Of a DNA stretch of 64,000 nt, positions 16,042 through 25,900 are shown one piece after another. A program made the translations under genes and the position numbers. Positions within the stretch are counted from its first letter, which is position 1; every line of letters starts with the position of its first letter. The stretch comes from Helicobacter macacae MIT 99-5501. GTDB taxonomy: Bacteria; Campylobacterota; Campylobacteria; Campylobacterales; Helicobacteraceae. Below the pieces are notes generated by a model. That model was not told the DNA's origin, did not search any database, and worked only from the letters and a program-made list of their open reading frames with translations. The stretch spans positions 968,604 to 1,032,603 of the forward strand of contig NZ_KI669454.1 in assembly GCF_000507845.1 (NCBI RefSeq), written 5' to 3'.

Positions 16042-17859
16042 CTACTTGGCTTTAGCATTTGCCCTTTTTCTTGCATTGGGCTCTAAAATCTTTTTGCGGA
16101 TTCGCAAATTTAGTGGCGTGATTTCTAAAATCTCATCTTCTTCTATCCACTCTAATGCTCTCTCTAGCGTTAAATCGCGTGGTGGCACGAGCTTGATTGC
16201 CTCATCTGCGCCACTAGAGCGCATATTTGTGAGGTGCTTTGCCTTTATGGGATTGACATCTAAGTCATTATCACGGCTATGCTCCCCTATCACCATTCCC
16301 ACATAGACTTTTGCCTGTGGCGCGATGAAAAGAGTTCCTCGCTCCTGAATGTTAAAAAGCGAAAATCCTGTCGCCTCTCCCGCTTCCATAGAGATGAGCG
16401 CACCATTTTTGCGCGATTCCACACTTCCGCTAAATGCGCGAAACTCTAAAAAGCTGTGATTCATCACACCCTCACCCTTTGTATCTGTCAAAAACTCGCT
16501 ACGATAGCCAATAAGCCCCCGTGCAGGGATTTCAAACTCTAGCCTTGTAAATCCATCGCCCATTGGATTCATCGCTTTCATCTCTGCCTTTCTGCGCCCA
16601 AGTCGCTCGATAATCGTCCCGCTAAAGTCTTGAGGCGTGTCGATTACTAGGTGTTCAAAGGGCTCACACTTCACGCCATCAATATCTTTGACAATCACTT
16701 CAGGGCGGGAAATACTAAACTCAAAGCCCTCTCTACGCAGATTCTCCGCCAAAATAGTGATTTGTAGCTCCCCGCGCCCACTCACGCGGAATTTCCCCTC
16801 GCCCATTTCCTCACAGCGCATTGCGATATTTGTCTGCATTTCTTTTAAAAGCCTATCTTTAATCTTATTTGCCGTGATATGTTTGCCCTCTGTCCCAGCT
16901 AGTGGGCTATCATTTACCGCGAAATACACGCTCATCGTGGGCTCTTCTAAGTGCATAGGGTCAAGTGGCATTGGATTATCCTTATCCACAATCGAATCGC
17001 CCACATCAACGGCATTGAATCCCGCAATCGCCACGATGTCCCCAGCTCCAGCGGTTTCGATTTCGGTTCTAGCTAGTCCCATAAAGCCGATGAGCTTTGT
17101 GATTTTGCCAACTTCTTTTGTGCCGTCCCCTTTGGCGAGCATTACGGATTCGCCCTTTTTGACAACGCCATTAAACACCCGCGCAATGCCGATTTTGCCC
17201 ACATAGTTATCATAATCAAGCGTGAAAATCTGCATTTGCAAGGGGTTTTCACTGCTTCCACTAGGCGCACTCACGCATTCCAAAATCGCCTCAAACAACG
17301 GCTCTAAATTCTTTTTTTCATCTTCTAGATTCTTGATAGCATAGCCATCGCGTGCAGCCGCATAAATCACGGGGAAGTCTAATTGCTCATCACTCGCTCC
17401 CATAGCCACAAACAAATCAAACACTTCATCGACCACCCTATCAGGCTCGGCAGCGGGTTTGTCGATTTTATTCACCACGACAATGGGGCGGATTCCAAAG
17501 CCTAGTGCCTTTTTTACGACAAATTTGGTCTGTGGCATTACGCCCTCTTGCGCATCGACAAGCAAAAGCACGCCATCTACCATTTTTAGCACGCGCTCCA
17601 CTTCCCCGCCAAAATCCGCGTGTCCGGGCGTGTCGATAATGTTGATTTTTGTGTCTTTGTAGGTTATGGCGGTGTTTTTGGATAGGATTGTGATTCCGCG
17701 CTCTTTTTCTAAGTCGTTGCTATCCATTACGCGCTCATCGATTTTTTCGCGCTCACTGAATGTGCCTGATTGGCTTAGTAGTCCATCAACCAAAGTTGTT
17801 TTGCCGTGGTCGACGTGTGCGATAACGGCGATATTGCGAATCTTTTGGGTATTTTGCAT
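16042..17859 (-). CDS. typA: Translational GTPase TypA/BipA
   Basis: Ribosome-binding GTPase of the EF-G type, involved in 50S assembly and stress adaptation. Start set at the ATG at 17859 (MQNTQKIRN), 605 residues, matching the family; the open frame reaches 16 codons further upstream without a better site. GTPase motifs: [10 protein letters not shown] (G1), RGITI (G2), [11 protein letters not shown] (G3), NKIDKP (G4). Domains II, III, V and the TypA C-terminal domain follow ([23 protein letters not shown] region near 455-475). It stands alone, 266 bases from the next gene. Confidence 0.96.
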   Translation of the reverse strand: MQNTQKIRNIAVIAHVDHGKTTLVDGLLSQSGTFSEREKIDERVMDSNDLEKERGITILSKNTAITYKDTKINIIDTPGHADFGGEVERVLKMVDGVLLLVDAQEGVMPQTKFVVKKALGFGIRPIVVVNKIDKPAAEPDRVVDEVFDLFVAMGASDEQLDFPVIYAAARDGYAIKNLEDEKKNLEPLFEAILECVSAPSGSSENPLQMQIFTLDYDNYVGKIGIARVFNGVVKKGESVMLAKGDGTKEVGKITKLIGFMGLARTEIETAGAGDIVAIAGFNAVDVGDSIVDKDNPMPLDPMHLEEPTMSVYFAVNDSPLAGTEGKHITANKIKDRLLKEMQTNIAMRCEEMGEGKFRVSGRGELQITILAENLRREGFEFSISRPEVIVKDIDGVKCEPFEHLVIDTPQDFSGTIIERLGRRKAEMKAMNPMGDGFTRLEFEIPARGLIGYRSEFLTDTKGEGVMNHSFLEFRAFSGSVESRKNGALISMEAGEATGFSLFNIQERGTLFIAPQAKVYVGMVIGEHSRDNDLDVNPIKAKHLTNMRSSGADEAIKLVPPRDLTLERALEWIEEDEILEITPLNLRIRKKILEPNARKRANAKAK

Positions 17860-17994
17860 ATAGGCTACTCTCTTTAGATATTGAAGTGAAATGAAGTAAA
17901 AACGCAATTATAGTTTTTTAATCCTTTAGCTAAGCTATGATAGAACTTAATTTTTGCTAAAAATTGTGCTACAAAAAGAATCAAAAGCGCATAT

Positions 17995-18016
17995 AAAAGC
18001 CTAAATTTAGGGCTTT
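17995..18016 (-). terminator. Possible weak terminator after the TPR/glycosyltransferase gene
   Basis: On the minus strand AAAGCC, a 9-base loop, GGCTTTT, then AT-rich DNA, 110 bases after the stop at 18126. The stem is only 6 bp, so this is a weak call. Confidence 0.3.
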
Positions 18017-18125
18017 GCTAGGTTGTTAATTATTTTCTTGTCTTTTTTTTGCACGATTTAGTTTGTGCGATTTTAGATTTTGGGCTTGGCTGTGGCTTAG
18101 TGCTAAGCATTTGTTTGCGATAAGA

Positions 18126-20729
18126 CTATTGCAAAACCTTATCGCAGATTTTGCGTATATTTTGGATTGTGCTTTTGTTGCGCTTTAGCATTTTTTCATC
18201 GTTTTGATTGCTATCCCACACAAGCAAATGCGCGTGTGGATAAAAGGGACTTTTAGGACTCTCTAGCCTCCCCCACCGCCAATCAAACCTTATCGGCAAT
18301 AGCACAAGCGTGGGAATCCCAAGTGCTAGCCCAAGATGTGCTAGCGCACTATCGATGCTTACAATCATATCAATATCACTTAGGGCTTCATAAGTATCTT
18401 GCCAATCAAGCAGATTTTCCCCACGATTTTGCATAAAGCTAGGGATTATGAAATCCTCCTTTTTGCCATTTATCACTTCGCGCACTTGAAAAGAGATGAT
18501 TTCGTGCGGACTATCCCTAAAGGCACACTCCAAAATCTCTAATGGAATATCTCGCTTAAACCTTTCAAAATTCCCACTGCTATTGGTATGCCAAAAGAGT
18601 GCTATTTTTTTCGCGCTAGATTTCGCGCTAGAATCTTTGCGTGATATAGGCACGATAGGTTTTGGCAGGCTTTGCCACTCTTGCAAGCTCATATCCATAA
18701 GAAAAGGAAGCGAGCATATCGGCACGGCATAGTCAAACTCATATCCACTAAGCCTTGCACTTTCTTTTTGATATGCTGTGAGTTTTGGATTTACCTCGCT
18801 ATTTTTGTGGTTTTTATCTCTAGGGAGGCTACCGATGATATGTAGATTTTCAAAGTCTTTGTTGCCATTATTTTTTAGCATTTCTAAGCTAGTGTCAAAT
18901 AGCCGAAAAAGCAGGCTTTGTGGAAAGAAAAGCACCTTTTTAGCCATAGCACACAGTTTAGCAAGTGCGGGACTAAACATTATCGTATCGCCATAGCCCT
19001 GCTCGGCATAGACAAAGACTACTTTACCATATAGCGCGTTTTTGTCCCGCGCCAAATCCTGCCTACAAGCCTCATAGTGTGATAGGCTAAGTGCCCACTT
19101 GCCTTTAGCTGTCTCATTTAGCAAGGCTAGTCTGTGCTCATAGAGTGCTAGTCCCTCTTTGTAGATTTCCTCGCTTTCTAGTAGTTGCAAAAGCATTTTA
19201 CCGCAGCTAAAAAGTGCGCTAGCATTTTTCCTCAAGCTGATTGATTTTTGAAACGCATCGTAAGCTTGCTGATAAGCCCCACTGTGCCATAGCGTATCGG
19301 CATAGAAGCTCCAAAAGTCGCTATTTGCTTGATTGAACCTCTCTAGCTCGGAGTAGAGATTTAAGGATTCTTTGTCGCGATATAAGCAGTAGAGATAAAA
19401 GGCTATACCCGGTAATATCATACAATTTATATAGCCTTGCAGGTGTTTGATTTGCTTGTCGTTTTGCCCGATAGTGCGCGGGAGGGGGGTTAGTCGCTCT
19501 TGTAATGGCTGGCACATATCAGGTAGGCTATCATTTGGCGAGGTATAAGGGATTTGCTCATTTGTGGATTTTAGATTTGCAAGTATGCCCTCTAGAGTGC
19601 GCAAAATCTCATAAAAAATCTCTAAGCACTTTTGCTCGCTACTTTTTTCATATAGTCGCCATAGACTTTCTATCGCCCTTATGGCACTTGGGTTTAGATT
19701 TCCATTTGCGTCAAACATATCTTGCAAGTCTTGCTCGCTTAGACACCATTTGCTATGCAAAATCGCCTTGTAGATTTTCTCTGCTTTTTCTAGCTCGCCT
19801 AGTGCGGTGTGTAGCTCGGCTAGGGCGCAGAGGATTTCTTTTGCTATATTCGTGTTTAGGCTTGGGATAGGGTTTGTAGCAGGACTTTCATCAATGTTTT
19901 TTGGTGGATTTTGCGCAGGGTTTTGGGAGGGGGTTTTAGGGAGATTTTGCGCGGGATTTTTTGATGGGTTTTGTGCTAGAGTATCATCGCCCCCCCCCCC
20001 CCCAATATTTTCATCTATGTGAGATTTAATCCACGCGCAATCTACAAATCCAAAATCCGCAAAGCTAGAATCCATAGCATTAGATTTGGCACTACATTGC
20101 CTGTTTTGCAGGGCAAAATCCAAAAACGGCTTAGCAAGATTTTGCAAAATCTCTTTTGACTCTTCTATATTGCCGTTGCTTGCATAAGCTTTTGCCAAAG
20201 TCAAATCATAAAACGCCATTTTGTCTTGGATAATCCAATCGCACAAAATATTTTGCGTGCTTTTGTCTTGCTCGTTTTGCGTGCTTTTATCTTGTGGGAT
20301 TTTATCTTGTGAATCCTTATGTGCTTTTTGCGCGATTTTGGCAAAGATGACTGCTTGCTTTGTGATTTTGCCGATTGCTTGCGTAGCTTTAGCCACTTCA
20401 AGCGCACTGATAGCAATCGCACTTGAGGTAAACTCCCCTAGCTCTTTTGCTCCCGCGACTATGAAGTCCTCGCCAAAATCACAACCAAAATCCTCGCCAC
20501 AATTTTTACCACAATTCCCACTAGAATCCTCGCTAGAATCCTTATCAAAGCTCTTGCCAAAATCACTCGCGCTAGATTCTTGCAAATCTAGCAAGTCTGC
20601 AAGCCTCATCACTTGAGCAAAATCCCTACTTGCAAACGCGTCTAAAATGCTATCTTTTATCCCACACAAATTTCGCCCCGCAAGCCTTTCTTGCAAGCCT
20701 TTATTGCCTAATAAATCTTTACCACCCAT
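18126..20729 (-). CDS. TPR protein with glycosyltransferase-9-like domain, phase-variable (ON)
   Basis: Large cytosolic protein, 867 residues. Start placed at the ATG at 20729 because AAAGGAG sits 6 bases before it; an ATG 15 bases upstream lacks a site. The middle (about 185-560) has helical TPR-like repeats (for example ILCALAELHTALGELEKAEKIYKAIL and ADTLWHSGAYQQAYDAFQKSISL). The C-terminal third has a GT-B fold of the type often joined to TPRs: KIALFWHTNSSGNFERFKRDIP and SDIDMIVSIDSALAHLGLALGIPTLVLLP...DWRWG. It probably modifies a surface glycan or protein; substrate unknown. A G14 run encodes Gly-rich residues about 243-247 in frame; 13 or 15 G would truncate it before the transferase domain. 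Asn/Pro/Gln repeats (NPAQN, NPPKN) flank the tract. Confidence 0.8.
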   Translation of the reverse strand: MGGKDLLGNKGLQERLAGRNLCGIKDSILDAFASRDFAQVMRLADLLDLQESSASDFGKSFDKDSSEDSSGNCGKNCGEDFGCDFGEDFIVAGAKELGEFTSSAIAISALEVAKATQAIGKITKQAVIFAKIAQKAHKDSQDKIPQDKSTQNEQDKSTQNILCDWIIQDKMAFYDLTLAKAYASNGNIEESKEILQNLAKPFLDFALQNRQCSAKSNAMDSSFADFGFVDCAWIKSHIDENIGGGGGDDTLAQNPSKNPAQNLPKTPSQNPAQNPPKNIDESPATNPIPSLNTNIAKEILCALAELHTALGELEKAEKIYKAILHSKWCLSEQDLQDMFDANGNLNPSAIRAIESLWRLYEKSSEQKCLEIFYEILRTLEGILANLKSTNEQIPYTSPNDSLPDMCQPLQERLTPLPRTIGQNDKQIKHLQGYINCMILPGIAFYLYCLYRDKESLNLYSELERFNQANSDFWSFYADTLWHSGAYQQAYDAFQKSISLRKNASALFSCGKMLLQLLESEEIYKEGLALYEHRLALLNETAKGKWALSLSHYEACRQDLARDKNALYGKVVFVYAEQGYGDTIMFSPALAKLCAMAKKVLFFPQSLLFRLFDTSLEMLKNNGNKDFENLHIIGSLPRDKNHKNSEVNPKLTAYQKESARLSGYEFDYAVPICSLPFLMDMSLQEWQSLPKPIVPISRKDSSAKSSAKKIALFWHTNSSGNFERFKRDIPLEILECAFRDSPHEIISFQVREVINGKKEDFIIPSFMQNRGENLLDWQDTYEALSDIDMIVSIDSALAHLGLALGIPTLVLLPIRFDWRWGRLESPKSPFYPHAHLLVWDSNQNDEKMLKRNKSTIQNIRKICDKVLQ
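19990..20003. repeat. C14/G14 homopolymer inside the TPR/glycosyltransferase gene
   Basis: Fourteen C on the plus strand, G on the coding strand. With 14 the reading frame is intact from start to the glycosyltransferase domain. Such long G runs in Helicobacter and Campylobacter surface-glycosylation genes are established contingency loci. Confidence 0.9.
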
Positions 20730-20767
20730 TTTCACTCCTTTCATTTTTTTTTGAGATTTTTTTTGCT

Positions 20768-21649
20768 TTATTTAGTGCCGTATTTTTCTACCATTTTTAT
20801 GGGATTGTAGCTTTTTTTTGCCCTCCTTAGCCCCTCTATGCCCAAGTCCTCCTCTCTATTTATGAGTTCTAGTGTGCTAAACTCATTTGCTAAAAGCTCT
20901 CTATTGATGATTTGATACGCGCCTGCTATGAGTGGGTTTGCCTTTTCGATATGCACCACTGCCATTTTTTGGCTCATCACTTCCCCAAAGCTAAAAGCTA
21001 TGATTTCGCTTTCTAGTCGCACCGCTCCACCTTTTAGCCCTAGATTTTCATACTCTTTTAGCGTGTTTGTGATTCCTACAAACTCAATTTCTAGTGCTTG
21101 ATTTTTGTTTGGATTTGCCTCCAGCCACTCTTTGCCACGCGATAAAATCTCATCTGCATTGCTAGAGCTTATGTTCTCATAGCTCCATTTGCCCTCATTA
21201 TTTTGCAAAAACTGATTTAGATGATTTTTTTTCTTGTGAAATTTTCGCCCCTCAAGTTTGATAAGCTCTTGCACGCTATACACATAGTCAAAGCGCGCAA
21301 CTCGTGGCTCAAACTCTACTTGGCTAAACACGGATTTTATAGAATCAATATTTTTAGATTCTATCGACTCAAAGCGCGGGGGTAGATTTTTATCACGCAA
21401 ATATTTATCCAAAGCACGCAGGGCACTCTCTTTGCCTCCACTGCCAAATGGATAAAAAAAGTAGGGCTTCTCGCCCTCATAGCGCGTCTGCACCACCACG
21501 CAATCACTCTCAATCGCATAAGTGATTTCCCTTGCGTGCTTCCAAAGGTATAGATTCCCAAAGACAATGTCTGAAATCTCATAATCCTCGCTTTGCAAAT
21601 AGGGTTGCAAAACCTGCCTAGATTCTAGTGTGATAGGGATAAACTCCAT
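20768..21649 (-). CDS. DUF2156 (GNAT-like) protein
   Basis: 293 residues of the DUF2156 family, which shares its fold with the catalytic C-terminal part of MprF-type lysyl-phosphatidylglycerol synthases and FemX-like acyltransferases. Family features: SEDYEISDIVFGNLYLWKH near 20-45, LEGRKFHKKKNHLNQFLQ (basic helix, about 135-150), and the end block INREEDLGIEGLRRAKKSYNPIKMVEKY. No membrane helices, so cytosolic and without the MprF flippase. Substrate unknown. It is 38 bases upstream of the TPR/glycosyltransferase start and on the same strand. Confidence 0.82.
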   Translation of the reverse strand: MEFIPITLESRQVLQPYLQSEDYEISDIVFGNLYLWKHAREITYAIESDCVVVQTRYEGEKPYFFYPFGSGGKESALRALDKYLRDKNLPPRFESIESKNIDSIKSVFSQVEFEPRVARFDYVYSVQELIKLEGRKFHKKKNHLNQFLQNNEGKWSYENISSSNADEILSRGKEWLEANPNKNQALEIEFVGITNTLKEYENLGLKGGAVRLESEIIAFSFGEVMSQKMAVVHIEKANPLIAGAYQIINRELLANEFSTLELINREEDLGIEGLRRAKKSYNPIKMVEKYGTK

Positions 21650-21780
21650 ATATTCTCCTTAAAGATTTTACTTTTTTGCGCCTTTTGGCTTTTTTCATTT
21701 TGGCTTAGAAGCATTTTATTTTTGCATTGATTTTGTGGCTTTTGCGCGACTTATGGCAGATACGCGTTTAGATAAGCGAG

Positions 21781-22962
21781 CTAGTCCATTTTGGGATAGC
21801 TGCCAAGCCATTTGACTTGCCCACTCCATTTTTCCAAAATCTCTGCGACTTTTTCATCATCTCTATGCCCATCAAAGTCGATATAAAAGCCCGAGCTAAA
21901 ATCCCCCTTTTTGCTTTGGTTTGTCGCGTTTGAGGAGCGCACGGGGCGAGAGTCGATTTTGGTTAGATTGATTTTGGCATCTTCAAAATCTTTTAGAAAC
22001 TTAAGCAGTGTGCCAGATTTTTCAAACCCCTTTAGCGTGGCAAAAATAGAGGTTTTGTCATTGCCACTGCGCTCATTGCTAAAATCACTTATGATGACAA
22101 AGCGCGTCTTGTTGCCACTATGATTTTGGACATTGCTAAACATTATAGGAATCTCATAGATTTTTGCAGCAATCTGTGAGCATATCGCCGCGCTTTGCTT
22201 ATCCGCTTTGGCGAGCTGTGCGGCTTTTGCGGTGGATTCTGTGGGGATTTGCTCTAAGTGAAGTAGATTGTGAGCGTTTATGAAGCTATCGCACTGCCCA
22301 AAAGCTATGTCTTTGGAGTAGATTCTCTTTATTTGGCTTAGATTTTCACAAAGAGAGGCAAAGCTATGATGAATAGGTAGGATAATCTCTGCGATGATTT
22401 TTAGGCTAGAGTTTGCTAGATTGTCGATTGTCTCGCCCACTATGCCATTTGTGTTGTTTTCTATCGGCACTACGCCGTATTTGGCTTGGGAGGATTGGAG
22501 GGTTTTAAATATTGAGCTAATGTTGTTTATCGGCAGGTATTGGCTTAGTGCGCCAAATCGCTTGGCTGCGGCTTGATGAGTGTAGCTTCCTAGCGGTCCT
22601 AGATAAGCGACTTTTTCGGGCAATTCCAGATTGCGCGAGATAGCGAAAATCTCGTGATAAATCGCTTCTATCGCGCTAGTGTTTAGGTGGGCTAGCTTGT
22701 GTGTGCTAAGTCGCTTGATGATTTCTCTCTCTCGCTCGGGGCGATATATGCTTGCTTTGTTTTGGATTTTAGTTTTGCCGATTTGGGTTACGATGTGTAG
22801 CCTTGATTCTAGTAGGTTTAGGATTTTTTCATCTATGGTGTCGATTTGGCTTCGCAAGGCTTGCAAGTCTTTGTCTTGCATTCCTTTTTTTTGCGTGCTA
22901 TTTTTTTGTGGATTTTTGTTTTGTTTGTCGTGCTTGCTAGCGTTATTGTTTTTGCGTGGCAT
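21781..22962 (-). CDS. pheA: Bifunctional chorismate mutase / prephenate dehydratase
   Basis: Makes phenylpyruvate from chorismate for phenylalanine. 393 residues: low-complexity Lys/Asn start (1-30), AroQ chorismate mutase helix bundle (about 32-110; LRSQIDTIDEKILNLLESRLHIVTQIGKTK), prephenate dehydratase (about 115-295; VAYLGPLGSYTHQAA, GVVPIENNTNGIVGET, NKTRFVI with the catalytic Thr), and an ACT regulatory domain (about 300-385; TLLKFLKDFEDAKINLTKIDSRPVR, with a CLGS-like WLGSYP end). The ESRP-type Phe-binding motif is DSRP here, so feedback control is probable. It follows the restriction-modification gene by 29 bases. Confidence 0.94.
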   Translation of the reverse strand: MPRKNNNASKHDKQNKNPQKNSTQKKGMQDKDLQALRSQIDTIDEKILNLLESRLHIVTQIGKTKIQNKASIYRPEREREIIKRLSTHKLAHLNTSAIEAIYHEIFAISRNLELPEKVAYLGPLGSYTHQAAAKRFGALSQYLPINNISSIFKTLQSSQAKYGVVPIENNTNGIVGETIDNLANSSLKIIAEIILPIHHSFASLCENLSQIKRIYSKDIAFGQCDSFINAHNLLHLEQIPTESTAKAAQLAKADKQSAAICSQIAAKIYEIPIMFSNVQNHSGNKTRFVIISDFSNERSGNDKTSIFATLKGFEKSGTLLKFLKDFEDAKINLTKIDSRPVRSSNATNQSKKGDFSSGFYIDFDGHRDDEKVAEILEKWSGQVKWLGSYPKMD

Positions 22963-22991
22963 TTTTTTTATCCTTTGTGTTGTTTTGTGCG

Positions 22992-25900
22992 TTATTTGAT
23001 TTTGGCTAGCTCATTTTGGAGGTAGATACTAGCTTTTATTGCGTGGCAAGTTTGCAAAAATCCATTTAGCTCATCTTTGCTTGCTTGATAGTTTTTGCGA
23101 TATTTTAGCCACTGCTTTAGCACCTCATAGCCACCGATTTTGTATTGCCATATCTCTTTTGTTATGCCTTTGATTGATAGTTGTTTGTTTAGGGCGATTG
23201 TGTCGTTTTCATATCGTTTGGTTACTTGAGTAGAGTCTATGGGCATATCGCTTGAAAACTCTCCTACAAAATCAATACTAGCAAAATCCATATTTGGCAA
23301 AATCTCTTGGGCGGGCAATCTCATCAAATGCAAGTCTATGAGCTTTTGCCCAAGATTTGCAAAGGTTTCAAATTTTGATTTGCTTACTTCAAAATCCACT
23401 CGTGGAAAGCCGATTTTTAGGTATTCTAAATACTTCGTGCGATAATGTGGGTTAAATAAATTCGCGTAAATAAAAGCCAAAATCTGCTCTGGGCTTTTGT
23501 CTTTTAGCACTTTATGCTTATGTGCAAATTCACTAAACTCTTTTGTAAAATTGGGGATTTTAACTATTTTGCTTACTTTTCCCTCTTTGTCGCCCACTAT
23601 TTCATCATAGCGATAAAGTAGCGCAATATAAGTTCTACCTCCAATAAAATGTCCCTCTATCATTTTATCGCTAATAAAACTTACATTCTGGGAATCTAGC
23701 CCTTTTTCAAAGCCAATTCCTATATTTTTACCTTGCAAGAAGTGTTGCATTATTTCTTTGCGACTATCGCCACGCGGGATAATTTTGTTGATTTTATCTA
23801 GTGGGTAAAAAATAAATTGTGTATCAAAAGGACGATAAGCGATTTTGATAATATCTTGCTCTTTTGGATTTTCAAAGTTTTCTCTTTGTTTGTTGATTGT
23901 CCAATCTTGTGTTTCTTTGAAGTGATATTTTTGCAAAATCGATTCACGCTCTAGTTTTTGCATATCATTAAGCATTTCTTTGATTTTTATTGCACTAGGC
24001 TGTATAAGTAGATTATCTTTCCTTGAGTTTGTTCCACAATTACAAACTTCAAAAATCGCCCTAGATTCGCCCAAAGCCTTATCGCTAGCCAAAGCCCAAA
24101 AATTTTTATATTCCACATTATCAAATGTTTTTGGCACAAACCAAAAGTAGGGCGATTCAAGGGTTAAAGTTTGCCATTTGATAGTATTTAATCCATTTTG
24201 TGCTATATCATTTAGCAAGGCAAATTTATTGTTTCTGCGCAATATTTCATTGTTTTTTGTGGAGAAATAATGCACTTTGGCATACCCACCCCCTTTGTCC
24301 CCCTCCGCAGGGGAGGGGGAAAGTGAATAGTCGCCACGAGCAGGGGAGGGGCAATCTAACGATTGCTTTGTTTTGCTCGCAATGACGGTGGCTTCGTCAT
24401 TGCGAGAATCTGCGCTAGCAGATTCGTGGCAATCTATTTCTTTTTTGTGGATTACTAAAGAAACTTCGGCTTCACCTTGTTTTGCCACGCTCGCTTTGCT
24501 CGCTCGCAATGACGAATCATCACTATGTCGCACAAAAATACTTATGCAAACACCCACGCGAATGTCAAAGACATTTTCGTCCTCTCTACTATCGCCGTGT
24601 AAGTTTAGGATATAGATTTCATCAAATGATTTGGCTAGAGATTCTCTCATTTTGCGATGAGTGCGCCCGTCTAGATAGGAATTATTAGTGATAAAGCCTA
24701 GCAAACCTTTGTTTGAAGTGTCAAAAAGACTGCTAGGCTTTCTTTGCTCCAAAAGTTTCCATTGTGCAAATCGAATGAACTTTATATAATCATCATCTAA
24801 AGGCTGTATATTTGTCTCATTTAGCCCCTGCTTATAAGTGTCTAGGAGTTTTAAAATCTCTTCGCCTTTGTTTGAGGACTTGACATTATAGGGAGGATTG
24901 CCCAAAATCACAAGTAGATTTTTATTATGCTTTATGTCTCGGGCTTTTTTCCACTCATCATCTAGGCTTAGCAGAGGCATAGACATCGTGAAATTTGCAT
25001 TCTTGCTTAAATCCAAAGTGTTGTTTAGATATATGCAAAAATCCGCATCGCTAAAGTCGCTAAAACCTGCGTTTTTTAGAATCTGCCCTAGCTTTAGCCT
25101 AGCGACAATATAGGCAACAAATGAAATCTCAAAGCCATAAATATCACGCAAAAACTTATGCTTAATCGTATCATTTCTAAATGCTTCTCTCTCTTTTGAT
25201 ATGATTTTCTCAAACACACTTGCCAAAAAGCTCCCCGTCCCTGTGGCAAAATCTAGCACTTTGACTTCACTATCTAAAAACCCCTGCTTCTTGCCAAATC
25301 TGCTGATAAGTAGCTCATCAAGTGCGCTAACTATCATCTCTACCACAGGCGCAGGCGTGTAGAAAACCCCCCCTTGCTTGCGTTTTTGTGTACTTCGTAG
25401 CTCATCGTATTCTTTCAAAAAATCCTCATAAAGATAAATAGCGATTTTTTCTATTTCTAGGTTTAGAAACTTTGACATACTTGCTTTATCAAGCAGGGCT
25501 AGGGTTTTTTTGACATTATCTAGCACATAAAGCACGCGCTTTGGAATCGCGTGATTGGGCAAAGAAAAATAGATAAACTCGTGCAATGTCTTAAAATGAG
25601 ATGGCAAAAGAGTGATGAGCGAGTGCGCATCGATTTTGTCTATCTCTATGTTTTCGCTCTCTACAAATGAGACAAATAGCCCATACACAATGCTTTGAGA
25701 GATAATATCGCAAAAATCTAACTCGCTAAAATCTACTTTTTGGACAGATTTGAAAGTATCATAAGTTTTATCCCAAAACTCACAAAATAGAGCAGAGGTG
25801 CTATCGCTATGTGCGCTACTTCCCTCATCATAAGCATTTTTTAGCGATATGCTTAGATAAAAACTTTGTGAGCTAAGCACTTTGACAAGCTCAGCTTTGG

